This document shows, one piece after another, positions 35,691-48,047 of a stretch of DNA of 64,000 nucleotides; within the stretch, counting starts at the first letter, position 1, and each line of letters starts with the position of its first letter. A model generated the notes under the pieces. That model did no database searches, had not been told where the DNA came from, and was given only the letters and a program-made list of their open reading frames with translations. Position numbers and translations under genes: made by a program. This DNA comes from Trichostrongylus colubriformis. Taxonomy: Eukaryota > Nematoda > Chromadorea > Rhabditida > Trichostrongylidae. The stretch lies in NCBI GenBank assembly GCA_963978905.1, contig OZ022260.1, positions 39,182,259 through 39,246,258 on the forward strand, given 5' to 3'.

Positions 35691-37560
35691 CATAACCTAT
35701 AAATAAACAAGGAGTTTGGTGTGTTTGTACTATTGTCTGGCCGTTCGATTCTCCGTTTTACCAGTAAGACAAGTGGGGAGGTCAGGTCAAGTTCGGGTTG
35801 GGTGGGCATGGCCAAGATGATCAGAGCGGACATGGGCAATGCCTGACTCCGCCCGCAGTAGGCGGGGCGTTCGCTGCATTGTCTTCAGATCAACGCTAAA
35901 ATTCTTTCATCTCAAAAATCCACGGGCAGCGGGAGAAGGTGAACCAAGATGAGATCCGAGTATATGTAGCAGTTAAGGGAAGCCCACCTTTAACGGGCGG
36001 AGCGTGCTCCAAGCGGCCGGTGCTTACTGCAACTGTTCATAACCCAGCTCCAGAGCAGTCTAGAGACTGAGGAAAAATCGCTGGAGATCAGCGAGATCTG
36101 AGCTGTTTCCAGTATATTTGAAGTGAGGGAAGACCCACCCACAGTGGGCGGTGCAAGCAACCGAAATCGTGTTCACTCATGAAACATCATATTCTTCTAT
36201 AGAGCGGTCCAGGGACGGGGTGAAAACCAAAATGTGTAACAGCCCAAGTGGCAAAAATAATGCCAAATGATCACGTTAGGCGGAGCCTTCGCTACGATGT
36301 TGATTGAAAATATCAGTGTTTGTGCCGAAGGCTGGAAACGCTTATGGACAGTTGAAATCCTATAACATCATGCACCACCGATTGATATTGATCGGAAATA
36401 TCGGTTTTTGTGCAGAAGGTGTCTTTACTGCACACTACTTTACCAGACCATGTCAGACTCCGCTCACTGTGGACGGGGCCTGCGTTAAAATGTTCCATGT
36501 TCAGATGCAAAATTCTATAATTCTTTCCAAGGAGCCCATGAGTCGGGATAACATAACCTATATACAAACCAGTAGTTGTTGTGTCTGTTAAGTTGTCTGT
36601 CTGTCCCAAGCGAAATTCTATACTGCCTGAAAAACAAGCGGGGGAAGTCAGGTCATGTTAGGGTTGGATAGGTTTTGCTAAGAGATGAACAGGTAGCGCA
36701 CATGGACCATGTCAGACTCCGTCCCCTGTGGGAGGAGCGTGCGTTACAATGTTCGGTGTCCAAATGCAAAATTCTATAATTCGTTCCAAGAGAGCCCAGG
36801 AGTCGGGTTAAGGTGGGCCAAAATGAGTCAAGGGAGTTTGTGACTGCTGAAGAAACCTACCGGCCCCTTCGCTGTAATTCGTTCCAAAAGAGCCAGGGGT
36901 AGCGATAAGGTAGGCCAAAATGAGTGAAGGGTGTATGTAGTAGATGAAGAATACACGCCTTCAGTAGGCGGAGCACGTTCCACGTAGTGGTGCTTAACGA
37001 GCGTTTATAAGTTGTCTCAGGTGCAGCCCAGAAACTGCGAAAAAAATCGATGGAGATTAGTGCTGTCTAGGCGGTGTTGCACATTATTGAGGTAGGTGGA
37101 GGCCCGCCTACAATGGGCGGAACGTGCAATCACCAATATCGTGCTCACTCATAAGAAATATAACACCGCCCGGAGCGGTCTAAAGTGCCGTAGAGAGCGG
37201 AAGTAGTTCGATGCTGCTAGAGTGACAAAAATAATGTCAACTGATCACGGTAGACGGGCCGTCATCAGGATATTGGCTGAAAGTATCGGTTTTTGCGAAA
37301 GGCTACAAACGTCTTATGGACCATAGACTCAGTGAGTACCGTCGTGAAAGATGAAATCCTGGAAAATCATCAGCAAGCCACACCAATAGGTGAAGCTGTT
37401 GCAGAACTTCAATGAAGTCCTATTGGTCGACATCGATCGAAATCATAGATCTCTATGCAAAGAGCTGAACAGGTAATGGGATCTCATTGAATGATTACAG
37501 TCACAGAGGTTGAAAAACTGCAGCATCATGCGCTATAGGTCGTAATTGTCGGTTTTCTTA
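35691..37560 (+). repeat. Degenerate repeat mosaic with satellite units and GC hairpins
   Basis: Contains two more copies of the CCTATA(T/A)ATAAACCA block (35693, 36547), without a preserved leader-like segment downstream. It also has two stray 117-bp satellite units (36299-36420), paired blocks TCGTTCCAAGAGAGCCCAGG and TCGTTCCAAAAGAGCCAGGG, and several short GC hairpins such as CCCGCCTACAATGGGCGG. I see no gene. Confidence 0.6.
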
Positions 37561-37766
37561 CAGAGGGTCGGGCAATGAGATGGGCCACACCAGTGGATGG
37601 ACATAATTGCAGAAGCTTACATTCTGTAGAGCTTATTGCATGTAGATCGATACCTATTGCTATAATGGACCTTTGTAAAGAAGGCTGTAAATGGACTACC
37701 CCTCAACACAAATGTAAAATCTATGTATTGATTTCCGCCAAACCACATTGCTGTGCAATTTCTTTT

Positions 37767-37912
37767 ACATCATTTCGCCCACAGCCCGCTTCGCACCGGT
37801 GTCCCGTAACGCGATGTAGATCGCGAAGCTCACCTGTTCACATCATTTCGCCCACAGCCCGCTTCGCACCGGTGCCCCGTAACGCGATGTAGATCGCGAA
37901 GCTCACCTGGTG
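37767..37912 (+). repeat. 73-bp direct tandem duplication
   Basis: ACATCATTTCGCCCACAGCC starts at 37767 and again at 37840. The unit runs through GCTTCGCACCGGTG, CGTAACGCGATGTAGATCGC and GAAGCTCACCTG, with one T/C difference in GGTGTCCCG versus GGTGCCCCG. Confidence 0.9.
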
Positions 37913-39309
37913 GAATCGAAAAACAAAAAGCAGCGCTGTGTAGAGCAGAAAAAGCTCCATCGAAAACATTATAAGCCTTGTCGAAAGATGAAGGGAACAA
38001 TGTGAAAAACAGAGAACAAAAAAACAGCGGGAACTTATTCCTCTATCTAATACGATCAGAAGTGATGTAGCAGCCAGAGGCACCATATGGCTTCTGCACT
38101 CGCGTGATAATTGCTCCGTCTTTCTTACGTAATTTTATGGTTATATATCTGCCTTCATTTTTAGTTATTTTAAGTAGAAATATTGCCATCTGAAAAGCTC
38201 ATATTTTGGCATTTTTTTTTTCTCTATGAATGTTCACCAAGGCTGCCGTGATATACCTGGCCCAGCTTAACACCTCGTCGAGGGTTTGTGATAGCATTTG
38301 CACTTCATGAAGCACATATTGGAAAGTACATGCACACTTGGCAGAATTTGACGTACGCCGATTGTTTACTATTCACATCCCCGTCATAAACATGAGAAGT
38401 TTAATGCATCCCTCAATTCCAGCATGTTTAAAACAACTGAGTCAGGTTCCCACTCAAAAATTACGCAGCAATTCTCACTCCGCGATAATACACGATTTGC
38501 GCAAAATGCAGATGTATCGTACGCAAGCCGCAACGCAATCAGATCCGTGAGATGCAATCGATATTCGTACAAGCCTTGGTTTTGATTGTGTGAAGTGTGT
38601 TGCTCCACTTATATTTTCTTTTACATGGCCTAGTTTTGGAGGTGACGTAGTTTATTATGTCTGTCAGACTCCAGTAAGACCCAATGCCGTTCCTTGAAGC
38701 CCACGTAAGAGGACCATGCGATATTGTTCCGTTCCTTACTGAGAAATCCCTTTGGAATCGTACACGCTACACTCTTATTGCCATTTATGCTGTCGTTCGT
38801 CTTAGCTATTTGCTGTCTAAACGATCCCGTAGTCAAAAACCTATTCATTCTATTCCCATGAAATGTACTAGCACCGTATGGTGCTTGTTATAGTCATTGC
38901 TTTTCTCTATCCTTACGCAAAAGCTGCCCGTGGATAGGCCAAGACACTTGAATAGGGTCACCGTACGTGACAAATACCTTGCTACTCCCCTTCTAGATTG
39001 ACAGCGCGAAAGGTGAAGCCGCTGCGAGCTGTGGCGAGCTTAATCCAATTCCAGTATCTTAGCTGTACCTAAATGGTTGGTAGGCACGTAACTGAAGTGC
39101 GGAGACTGATCATCGTACTCCATTAGTTAGCGTGGGCGCAGTAAATTCTTGTGATGCCTCAGCTTCTCTAAGTTTCCCTTCTCTCTTTAATCCGACTGTG
39201 ATAGGGGAGTAATCTCCTCCTCTGGACCAATTGATCATCATTTTCTTCTCTAAATGTTACATCGAGTCGTGGAAACTCCGAGGAAAATTTATTGAATGAA
39301 AATTTTCGC
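37913..39309. other. Upstream region of the aminopeptidase P gene
   Basis: No exon is supported. 37915-38065 resembles part of the 3755-4420 repeat region (TAGAGCAGAAAAAGCTCCAT, GGGAACTTATTCCTC). The promoter of the gene beginning at 39328 presumably lies here, but I see no specific element. Confidence 0.4.
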
Positions 39310-39311
39310 AG
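39304..39311 (+). promoter_or_regulatory. Probable spliced-leader acceptor of the aminopeptidase P gene
   Basis: TTTTCGCAG ends at 39311, 16 bases before the initiator ATG at 39328. A consensus nematode 3' splice site this close to the start codon, with no upstream coding exon required, suggests trans-splicing. Confidence 0.5.
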
Positions 39312-39327
39312 GTCCCTTCACAACGCA

Positions 39328-42300
39328 ATGACCACCAAGGCAGATCTGCTTCGAGCTCGTTTCTCTTCACAAAAAGTTCTATCTGTAACTAAAGGAACCC
39401 CTATTAAGGCATACTTGTTGCCCAGTACCGATGCTCATCAGGTTGGCTTTCATTTTTTGCGAAAATTTTCTTATTTATCTGTGAAGCATTTTTTGCTTTG
39501 AGTCAGACGCAAGGAGTATGCGTCAAGGATCAGTGAAAAAGCTCAGAGACAGTGGTGATGTGAGTAATGAGAACACCTAAAAAGAGTCATTCTAGTGAGA
39601 CTACGGTCTAGGGACACCATATATGGCGAAAATTTCCATGAAAATAGCGCAGCCATCTTCTTCAACAGCTGCCACCTGTTAAACAGGGTCTGCCCCTATC
39701 AATAACAGAGCTCGCCTATTTCCGAAGTCAACGGTGGGGAAGGGATCTTGTTTCTCGTTGGAGGAGGGGTCTCATTTCTCGATGGAAAATGAGTCTTCTT
39801 TCTCGAGTTTTTGACCATTCAATTCCGTTTTTCTTAACTTTCGTAATAGTAACGTAATCTACAGGGGGTGCCAAAAAAAAAGTAATTTTGTCTCCTCCAC
39901 TTTCGACCCCATTTAGCCAAACTACAGTAAATTCTATTGAGGTATTCTCATCCCCAGAATCAAGAGCAGACCTAACTCTATCACTATACTCCGTGGCAGC
40001 CTCCTGCACGAGCAGGAACGGGAGCAAGGAAAGACTGAACAAGATGTATCACCTCAACTGGGCAAAATCCGAAATTTCTTCGCCCTCTTTCACAACCTTG
40101 CTGACGTCCGTTCAATCTAGGTACCTAAGGGGATTCATACCGGATGGTGTTCTTTAACATTGCGTTTTTCCCGGGTTCCCAGCGCTCTTCGTTTCCAAGA
40201 GCCAAAACGTTCCCCTACCACTGAAACCTCTCCGGAGGCGGATTTGAGGCATGAAAATGATACTTTGGATCATAGCAGCCTTGTCCAAGCAGCAGGGGCT
40301 CTGTGACTTCCAAGAACCGAAGGGCCAACCCTCAGGAAGCTTTCCACAAACGACCTACCACGGAGCTTAACTCCACTGTTTTTAGCGAATTTTTAAATGT
40401 AGGTACTCCGAAGCCCGACTGCGCCGAATGAAACCTCCATATTTTTATGAACATGAACGTGAGGAGCCACAGCTTGTTCCTGCTTTTAGAGGAACATTTC
40501 GGGAATGTTTTGCCCCAATACCTTTATCTCTTTCGTTTCCCTACGTTTTGTAAAATTGGCAGATGTGAGCCGTGGGCAAAATTACTTTTTTTTTGGCACC
40601 CCCTGTAGACTTCGTATTCAATAATCTTTGGATCTACGGACCTAACTAGAAGCGCAGCCATCTTCAACGTCTCCTCCACCGCCTTTAAGGTTAAAAAAAA
40701 GCGGGAAAGAATCCATGATTGTGGTTTTTCCATTCAGAGCGAATACCTGGCTGATCATGATTTTCGCGTGAAGTTCCTCACCGGCTTCACTGGCTCCAAT
40801 GCTTACGTGGCCGTAACCAACGAGAAAGCGGTACTGTGGACTGATGGACGATATTTTCTACAGGTAAATTTATGCGCATAGAATACGGCAAAGGCAAAAG
40901 TAGCCAATGCCCACCTGCACGATATCCATAGGATCGATTCCATCCGGATCAGTTGGTCTATAGGATGAGGATTGGAGGTCTATGGGTTGTACTTGTGTAG
41001 AATGATGGGAGTACCATGTCAAACATTACTGTGCACTAATAAGCTGTTGGTCGTTTGATTGCTTGAATGAACGGTCAAATATTACTATGACTCTGACTGG
41101 GATTTGAAATCATGGCATCTTCTTCATCTGCTTGTAGAGGTCATCTGAAACCTGTTCGATATCGCAGATATTACTCACTCTCGGACACAAAAACATTTCC
41201 GCTTTGTAGAAAAAAGGAAAAATCGGATCAATTTATGGGATACACCATGCTTTTAATGTCTATTTCGAACGCTGGGAGATCTGGCATGTTAGGTCCAACT
41301 GACGTTGGGGTGTGTGGCGATTGGTCGAATTTTCGCGCGGCCGCCCGCGGCGAGTGGAGTCATTTGCAGCTTTATCTGTTGAAACAGCAATAGCGATAAC
41401 ATAGGCGAACTTCCGAAGCTTTCAACCTGCTTTTCGAAGGTACCAGCCAAGCATCTTGAGCGGAATTCCAAACGACCGCGGCAAGTCGTACTGACGGCGC
41501 CGCGAAGCGAAAATTCGGCCAATCGCCACGCACCTCTGACTTTGGAGTAGGCTCAAATGAAATTTGTATCACACACACGGCTAACTATGGGGTAAGGTGT
41601 TCCGCTGATCTAGACGGAATTTTATCATACGGTCCGCGAAGCCCGTACATCCGTACAAGTGTGATATTGTTCCTTAAAGGAATTGTCCACGGAAAATGAG
41701 TTTTTCTGTTACCCATATGTTTATGTTGTATTCGCCGAATGTGGGCCTCATGCAAAATTTCACGCGAAAAAATGTGAATCTGGCTGAGATACAGCACCAC
41801 AAAGTGCGTCCGGGTGGGCGGGCCTCCGAGTGAAAGCCTCGTCCCGTCGTCCGCCGTGGTCGAAGACGCATTGTAGGAACAGAAGGTTACGTAAACAGTC
41901 CCACTCTCCATTCCCAAATGCGGCGGACGACGAGACGAGGCTTTTACTTGGGGACCCCGCCCACCCGGACGTACTTTGTGGTGCTGTATCTCAACCAGTT
42001 CCACATTTTTTCGCGTGAAATTTTGCATGAGGCCCACATTAGGCAAATGCAACATAAAAACATGGGTAACACAAAAACTCATTTTTCCGTGAACGATTCC
42101 TTTGACTACTGAGGAAGAAGACGAGCATAGTTCTGAATTTTCATGTTTAGGCAACTGAACAGCTCGTTCCACCGTTTACGCTACTGAAACAAGGCCAAGC
42201 CGATTCTATCACTGTTGAAGACTTTGTCTCCGAAAATTTGCACGATGGTGATTGGATCGGAATTGATCCCTCACTTCACACATATGGTTAATTCTTTTAT

Positions 42301-45300
42301 TAATGACGCTTTTGCAACTGCAGCATGTAAGCTCCAGGTCCTTACCACATTCCACGATCTTCAACATCCCTTGATTAGGAAAAGAAAACCTAAAAAATGG
42401 TGATCCTTGATGGTTGGAGCGCTTTCAGAAGCGGGTCAGAAGCTCACCAAAACCTTGGAGGGTATGGGCATCCAGGTGGCGGCAATTAGAGGTAATCTGG
42501 TAGACGAGTTTTGGAATGATCGACCTCCACTTCAACCTAAAGGTGTAAGTGTAATTTTTACGAATCTTTTGAGAAAAACGAAAACATTTTTGTTCGATAA
42601 ATAGTTTGGTTATCGAATCCACCCATTTAGCCTATAATTCTAACCCCAGAAGAACACGGTCGGTGTGTGGAAGACAAATTAAAGGATTTGCGTCAACGAA
42701 TTGGCAAGAAAAAGTGCGATTCTGTCATTCTTTCCGCTCTCGATGATATCATGTGTGAGTGGATTGCTTTTCTTCCTAGAGAAAACAAATATCACTTCAG
42801 TATTGTTCGCGTGAATCAAAGGAATCGTCCACGAGAAATAAGTTTGTTCGTTATCCATATATTTATTTGCATTTGCCTAATATATGCAAAGTTCCATGCG
42901 AAAAATATTAATCCGGCTAAGGTACAGCACCACAACCTCTCGGCCGGATGGGCGGGGCCTCCGAGCAGAAGCCCCGTCTCGTCGTCCACCGCGGTTGTGA
43001 ACGAAGAGTGGAACTGTTTTTGTAACTCTTTAACTACAAAGCGTTTCCGACCACGGCGGACGCTAGGGTGGGCACTTGCTCCGAGGCCTCACGCACGCGG
43101 CCGAGGGTTTGTGGTGCTGTCTCTTAGCCGGATTTACATTTTTCGCATGAAACTTTGCATGCGGCCCATATCAGGCAAGTGCAGCGTAAATAAATGAATG
43201 AGTCATTTTTCTGTAGACGATTCCTTTGAATGTCACGGTGAAACGGGTCCCCGCTGTCGCCTGTACGCTCTCTGGATCGAATTTCGCCTACTACAAAGAT
43301 TTTTTTCAGGGTTGCTCAATATAAGAGGATTTGACATACAATACAATCCACTGGCTTACTCTTATCTACTGGTTACTGCTTCGGAGGTGCATCTCTTCAT
43401 GGATAAAGCTGATGAAGTTGTGAGTTCTTTTGACTTACCATACATTAAAGCAAGGGTTGTAAATCTGTTTGATAGTTCACGAGATTTAAGGAAGGAGTTC
43501 ACGGAAAGGCTGAAAAGATCTTTAGAAATCTCTGTATAGCTACAGTGATTCAGTTTTCGAACACTTTAAATATAGTGGCGAAATATCACTCCCTTTCAAC
43601 CGATACCCATTTTGATGAACGTCCGTACTCCCACCACCTCCCATCAAGATCGATATTCATAATATTCACCTTGGTACCTCTGTCCAGTGATCAAGAAGTG
43701 ATCTTCACTGAATTCCTAGAGCAAATATTATCTACTTATCGAGGCAGGAATTTTGCAGAGGTGTGCCATATATGGCTGACACCTTGACGAAACCCTCCAG
43801 TGACTAGGGCAGGGGGCGGAAAGAGTAGGAAATTTTTGGACCTTCTCGTTATTTTTCTGTTTTCTTAACATTTCTCTCGGATTGATTCTTTTTATCTTAA
43901 TTGGACTGATTTCCCAAATTTAAGATGCGTAAATACCTCAAGAAGGAAAGCGTGGTACTTCATCCTTATGCTGATGCATACGAGTTCATGACAAAATGGT
44001 ATGAACAACAAGGAGGAACGAATAAGCATAAACCGAGAGTAAGAGTATCTGTGAAGACTGGTCTTTCAGAAGTTTGACAGAACTCGTTCAGGTTTTCATC
44101 CCAACTACCACGAATTACCTTTTTGGTCAAATTTTTGCATCTTCGTCAGTTACTGATGGTAGCCCAGTACAGGTAATGAAAGGAGTCAAAAATGCTGTCG
44201 AGCTGGACGGAATGCGTAAAAGCCACGTGAGTTCAATATACCATACGCGATTACCTTGTTGACAGCAATTTGATTTCAGATTCGGGATAGTGCAGCTTTG
44301 ATAAGTTTCCTTATGTGGTTAGAAAAAGAGCTAGCTGAAGGGCGATCTCACAGTGAAATCGCATTGGCATCAAAGGTAGATTCGATTAGGGCTGCTATGG
44401 ACAAGTACGTCGATTTGAGGTGAGCCCGAAAGTATTTTTCATATTTTGCATGAAGTAAAATAATCTATGGGTATCGATTGGTTCGATCAAACTAGTACAT
44501 TTGCTATTCAATAATAAAAAAGCTTCTTGAGCTACATAACGAAACTTTGAGGGCAAGCTTATACAGTCATGTAGACTTGTCATATCATCATCATGTAACG
44601 TGAAGTATGAAGAAATACCTGAATTTGTATTCAGCTGCGTTCATACTTTGAGGTGCCGGCGGCAGCGCTTAGCTGTCACCGGCACCCCAGAGTTTTAACG
44701 CGACTTAGTGTGCGTCTCAGCCTATGCCACCCTGCCTCGTTGCCTGCGTCGTCTCTGCACCTCCTTCGTGCCACTCTGCTCGCAGCGACACCCTGCCGGC
44801 GCAGAGTATGAACGCAGCCGTCCTTGCCGTGTACGCAGTGTTTCATTTCTGATAATTTAGACGCCACATTACATTGAAAATTCGTTTGTTGAAAGCGAGG
44901 AAGAAGTCCTGTTCTCTGAAAGGACTCAAATTCGTCACTTGTAGAATTTACCGAAGAAAACATTAAATCTTTTCAGAACTTAGAGACTTACCTATTCACT
45001 TATGGTTTTGTAGTTTCGCGACTATCTCCGCTGTTGGCGATCATGCCGCAAAACCACACTACCATCCTGAAGGGGAAGACGGCAAACGATTGGCAACCGC
45101 TGACCAGGTCTATCTGGTTGATTCTGGAGCACACTATAGGTAAAGGAAATTTGTAATTTTTGTTGTATTACCAGTTGAGCCGGAGCACACTGCTGCGCGC
45201 GCCACACATGGAAGCATGCTAGTTGGGCTTGATCGATATCGATCGATAGTATCATCATTCGAACGGTTTGCAGAAACAGGGAATTCGCAGAAACGGAAAA

Positions 45301-48047
45301 AGGAAACAAAATGCCTCCTATCAATCTCCTCCTTCCCCATCGATCGATATCGGTCAAGCTCATTTCGCATGCTTCCATTTGTGACACGCCCGCAGTGTGC
45401 GACAGTCCAACTGCTATCGAAACTTCAGGATCCCATCTTTGCTGCGACGCGAGATATGAACTTCGCGACATTCGCCTTTTGAGGCTCCTTATCAGCCCTC
45501 ATCAGTTGCAATCACTTTCGGTCCCTCACCAATGATGCTCCCTTACCACCCCCTATATCATACGACCGCGTCTTTGCTGCGACGCGAGGATGAATTTTTC
45601 CGACATTTGCCTTTCGGGCCCCTTATCAGTTGTTATCACTTCCGGCCCTACACTATTGATGTCCCCTTACCACCCCCTAAATTATTTTAAAAACTCGGGG
45701 TCCCTGCTTTGCTGCGAAGCGAGATGTGATAATATGGTCAAACACACAAACACACCCCAACAGACGCATTTACCCGATTATATTTAGTAGGATTTTCTTG
45801 TTGTGATGACCTTTGCCGTTGTCCTTGATGTGTGTAGTGAAGGAATTCCTATGGAAATATCAATTTAATATACAATGACAACAGGAGTTCTGATGTTTAT
45901 GGGGCAGGTTGTAACCACCGATCCAATATCAAGAAAGAGAACATGTGTGCAGGGGCGTATAAATGCAACTGATTTTTGAGCGGGATTATGCTTTGTTTAC
46001 CCGACTATGTATAAAAGCAACTAATGTTGATCAGTTCTTTTTTAGAATGCGCTGAAATTTCCATTTTGAATATCAAGAGCATTAAAATGCGTACTTGGCC
46101 TACACATCATAGGGAAGGGTGTGTGGTCAGTCGATGAAAAAATTGGTGTCTAAAGGCACAGTTCACGATAATTTTCATGCGTCTTCGCGTTCCGTAAAGA
46201 CTCTTAGGGTGCTGAAGAACACATAAGCGAAGAAGCAGCCAAAGAAATTTCCGAAAATGCTTAAAATAAGGTGTTTGAGACCTTTTGCTTCAGCGAGTTC
46301 TCAACTTAGAAGCAAGCATTTGAACAGTTTTCGCGTGATAATATCATTCGATAAGGTTGCTATTACTATGAGAATCCTCCCTATCCTGTCTTATCGCAGT
46401 CCATATCATGCCTCTTATCCACGTAGATGCCACCGCTGCTCTGCTGGCTAAGTCGTAGAATGGGTGTGGGCCAGCTTGAGACGGTGGCCGCCAGCTGACT
46501 TACGGTTTGGCGCTCAACGCTCACGCCGCGGTTATGGCACACGCTTTGCCGTTGTGGTAGGGCCTATCTACTCGCGGAGGGAACCAAGACACTATATTAT
46601 CGTGAACTGTCCCTTTAACTCTTTTCTCATCCTCCCGAACATCCCTCCCAAGCTCTCGAACCTTCAGCCCTGACAGGTAGCGCTTGTTACCAGCTTGTAT
46701 CTGAAGGACAAAGGGTTGGATGAGCCTGAAAGTGATTCTATGAGAAGATCGATTCAAGCATCTGGCTTGCGCCACTGACCACTCTCACAATTATTTTTCT
46801 GCAAAATATTGAGCATACCCGAAATAGGACCAATTGGACGTATGCATCTCGGATGGAGTAGTGGGTAAGGCGAAAAGCTTCCGCCCCGACAAGATGCAAA
46901 TCTACAATATTCTATAGGTGGAGACTCTCAGCGACAATAGCGCACGGGTTCATCACTGCAACGAGTTCACCACTACAAACTTGTAAGACCAAAAATTAAA
47001 ATAAATGTGTAATGGTGCAGTTGCTGGAGAACAGGTCCAAATAAATAACCTTTCACTTTTGCAGAGACGGTACAACTGATGTCACTCGCACTATTTGGAT
47101 CTCCTCGAAATCGCCGATACCTGAAGAATTTATACGGCATAATACACTTGTGTTAAAAGGACACATTAATTTAGCCAACACCGTTTTTCCACAGGCACTT
47201 ATAGGTATATTTCATGCACTTATTCTATCAATCATTTTTTCTCTAATCTCTGGAAACATTTATTTTCACCTACTAGCAATTAATCATCAGTTATTGAAAA
47301 GACACATTTCAATTTATCTTTTATTTCCTTATCTCCCCAAAAACCCTGAAGGGCGTCGATTCAAGGTATTCGATTGGACACGTTATCAAGACATGCAATG
47401 TGGCAGGTTGGATTGGATTATGGTCATGGTACTGGCCATGGAGTCGGGCACTTTCTCAATGTACATGAGGGTCCTGGTGAGTATTTCTGACTAAATCGGA
47501 ACTCTGTAATCTATTTAAGACGAGCTAAATTTCCGTTAAATTTCTATAGCTTCTATCGGTCACCGAACTTCGTGTCACGGCACCGATGCCTGGGTTCGAG
47601 AAGGCCAAGTACTGACGATAGAGCCTGGATACTATCTCGAGGGGAAGTGGGGTATACGAATAGAAAATTGCTATGAGGCAAGTCGTTTTTCAGTTTTTGA
47701 GATGAATTCGCGGTGAAATATGGCAGCTGTCGAATGAATCTATGATATAATAGTTGTTTAGGTAGTAAAGGCCAATGTACCATCCGGCGCAGATTTTCTT
47801 GGTTTCCGAGCTCTAACGCTAGCGCCGATCCAAACCAGTATCATCAATAAATCAATGCTTACTACGGCAGAGGTCTGTTAGAAGTCTTCTACTGTAACGG
47901 TTTTTCTTTTTTGAACTAGCTTGTTTTTAGGTTGATTGGCTCAACGCTTACCATGATCGAGTGCTCTGTACTGTAGGAGAATTTCTGAAAAGCTCAGGAA
48001 AAACAGCTGAACTAAAATGGCTGGAAAAGCAATGTGCTCATATATGA
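39328..48047 (+). CDS. app-1: Aminopeptidase P (Xaa-Pro aminopeptidase), complete, 15 exons
   Basis: Cytosolic metalloexopeptidase that removes N-terminal residues preceding proline. Exons: 39328-39441, 40738-40863, 42151-42286, 42429-42544, 42631-42754, 43310-43419, 43925-44038, 44092-44226, 44280-44419, 45014-45139, 47065-47204, 47366-47476, 47550-47677, 47762-47872, 47931-48047. Phases close to 615 residues plus TGA, matching XPNPEP1/APP-1 length. Creatinase-type N-terminal domains show [30 protein letters not shown] and [10 protein letters not shown]; the C-terminal pita-bread domain has [48 protein letters not shown] and GIRIEN. The five expected metal ligands are present: D408, D419, H485, E522, E536. 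Intron 13 appears to use a GC donor (AG then GCAAGT). Introns 1, 2, 5, 9 and 10 carry inserted repeats, none damaging an exon. The gene looks intact. Confidence 0.95.
39862..40605. mobile_element. 744-bp TIR element in intron 1 of app-1
   Basis: Terminal inverted repeats CAGGGGGTGCCAAAAAAAA and its inverse TTTTTTTTGGCACCCCCTG extend to about 27 bp (through AGTAATTTTG) and are bounded on both sides by TA, the Tc1/mariner target. The interior has only short frames (89 and 104 codons on opposite strands) with no transposase motif, so it is non-autonomous. It lies entirely between exon 1 and exon 2 of the aminopeptidase P gene. Confidence 0.85.
41308..41535. mobile_element. Inverted-repeat element in intron 2 of app-1
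   Basis: GGCGATTGGTCGAATTTTCGC near 41316 is matched by the inverse GCGAAAATTCGGCCAATCGCC near 41508, with GCGCGGCCGCCCGCGGCGAG and GACCGCGGC blocks inside. No coding frame of note. Confidence 0.65.
41676..42103. mobile_element. Palindromic MITE family A, copy A2, complete
   Basis: The ends AAAGGAATTGTCCACGGAAA and TTTCCGTGAACGATTCCTTT are inverted, and the arms remain complementary for more than 150 bp (TTACCCATATGTTTATGTTG with CAACATAAAAACATGGGTAA; CAGCACCACAAAGTGCGTCC with GGACGTACTTTGTGGTGCTG), leaving a small central spacer. The palindrome generates a spurious 195-codon minus-strand frame. It lies in intron 2 of the aminopeptidase P gene. Confidence 0.9.
42818..43227. mobile_element. 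Palindromic MITE family A, copy A3, complete
   Basis: AAAGGAATCGTCCACGAGAA at the left is the inverse of CTGTAGACGATTCCTTT at the right, with ATCCGGCTAAGGTACAGCAC inside and its inverse GTGCTGTCTCTTAGCCGGAT. It sits in intron 5 of the aminopeptidase P gene and contains stop-free stretches that artificially extend the exon 5 frame. Confidence 0.9.
44634..44818. mobile_element. MITE family B, copy B1
   Basis: GCTGCGTTCATACTTTG at the left and GCAGAGTATGAACGCAGC at the right are terminal inverted repeats. Between them are GCCACCCTGCCTCGTTGCCT and GTCGTCTCTGCACCTCC, shared with copies at 60309 and 63447. It lies in intron 9 of the aminopeptidase P gene. Confidence 0.8.
45165..45725. repeat. Inverted repeat plus tandem repeat in intron 10 of app-1
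   Basis: At 45180-45405 GAGCACACTGCTGCGCGCGC with CACATGGAAGCATGC is inverted as GCATGCTTCCATTTGTGACA with CGCCCGCAGTGTGC, and TGATCGATATCGATCGA as CGATCGATATCGGTCA. Next to it, two and a half units of about 135 bp follow each other (45431-45725), each with TTTGCTGCGACGCGAG, CTCCTTATCAG or CCCCTTATCAG, and CTTACCACCCCCTA. Confidence 0.7.
46150..46618. mobile_element. MITE with CACAGTTCACGATAAT ends
   Basis: TAAAGGCACAGTTCACGATA at 46151 and its inverse TATCGTGAACTGTCCCTTTA at 46600 define a roughly 468-bp non-coding element in intron 10 of the aminopeptidase P gene. Confidence 0.65.

Noticed and set aside
41585..42172. 195-codon open frame on the minus strand, the longest short-exon candidate near 42 kb
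   Set aside because: It runs through both arms of the palindromic MITE A2; openness comes from the repeat, and the true aminopeptidase P exon 3 overlaps part of it on the other strand.
43420..43539. Continuation of aminopeptidase P exon 6 frame for 40 more codons
   Set aside because: Homology stops at the GTGAGT donor at 43420, and exon 7 (43925-44038) resumes the conserved HPYADAYEF region in phase.
47150..47494. Apparent frameshift in the aminopeptidase P gene before [11 protein letters not shown]
   Set aside because: The frame difference vanishes when exon 11 ends at 47204 (ATAG then GTATAT) and exon 12 starts at 47366 after TTCAAG; this joins FPQALIG to [13 protein letters not shown] in frame.
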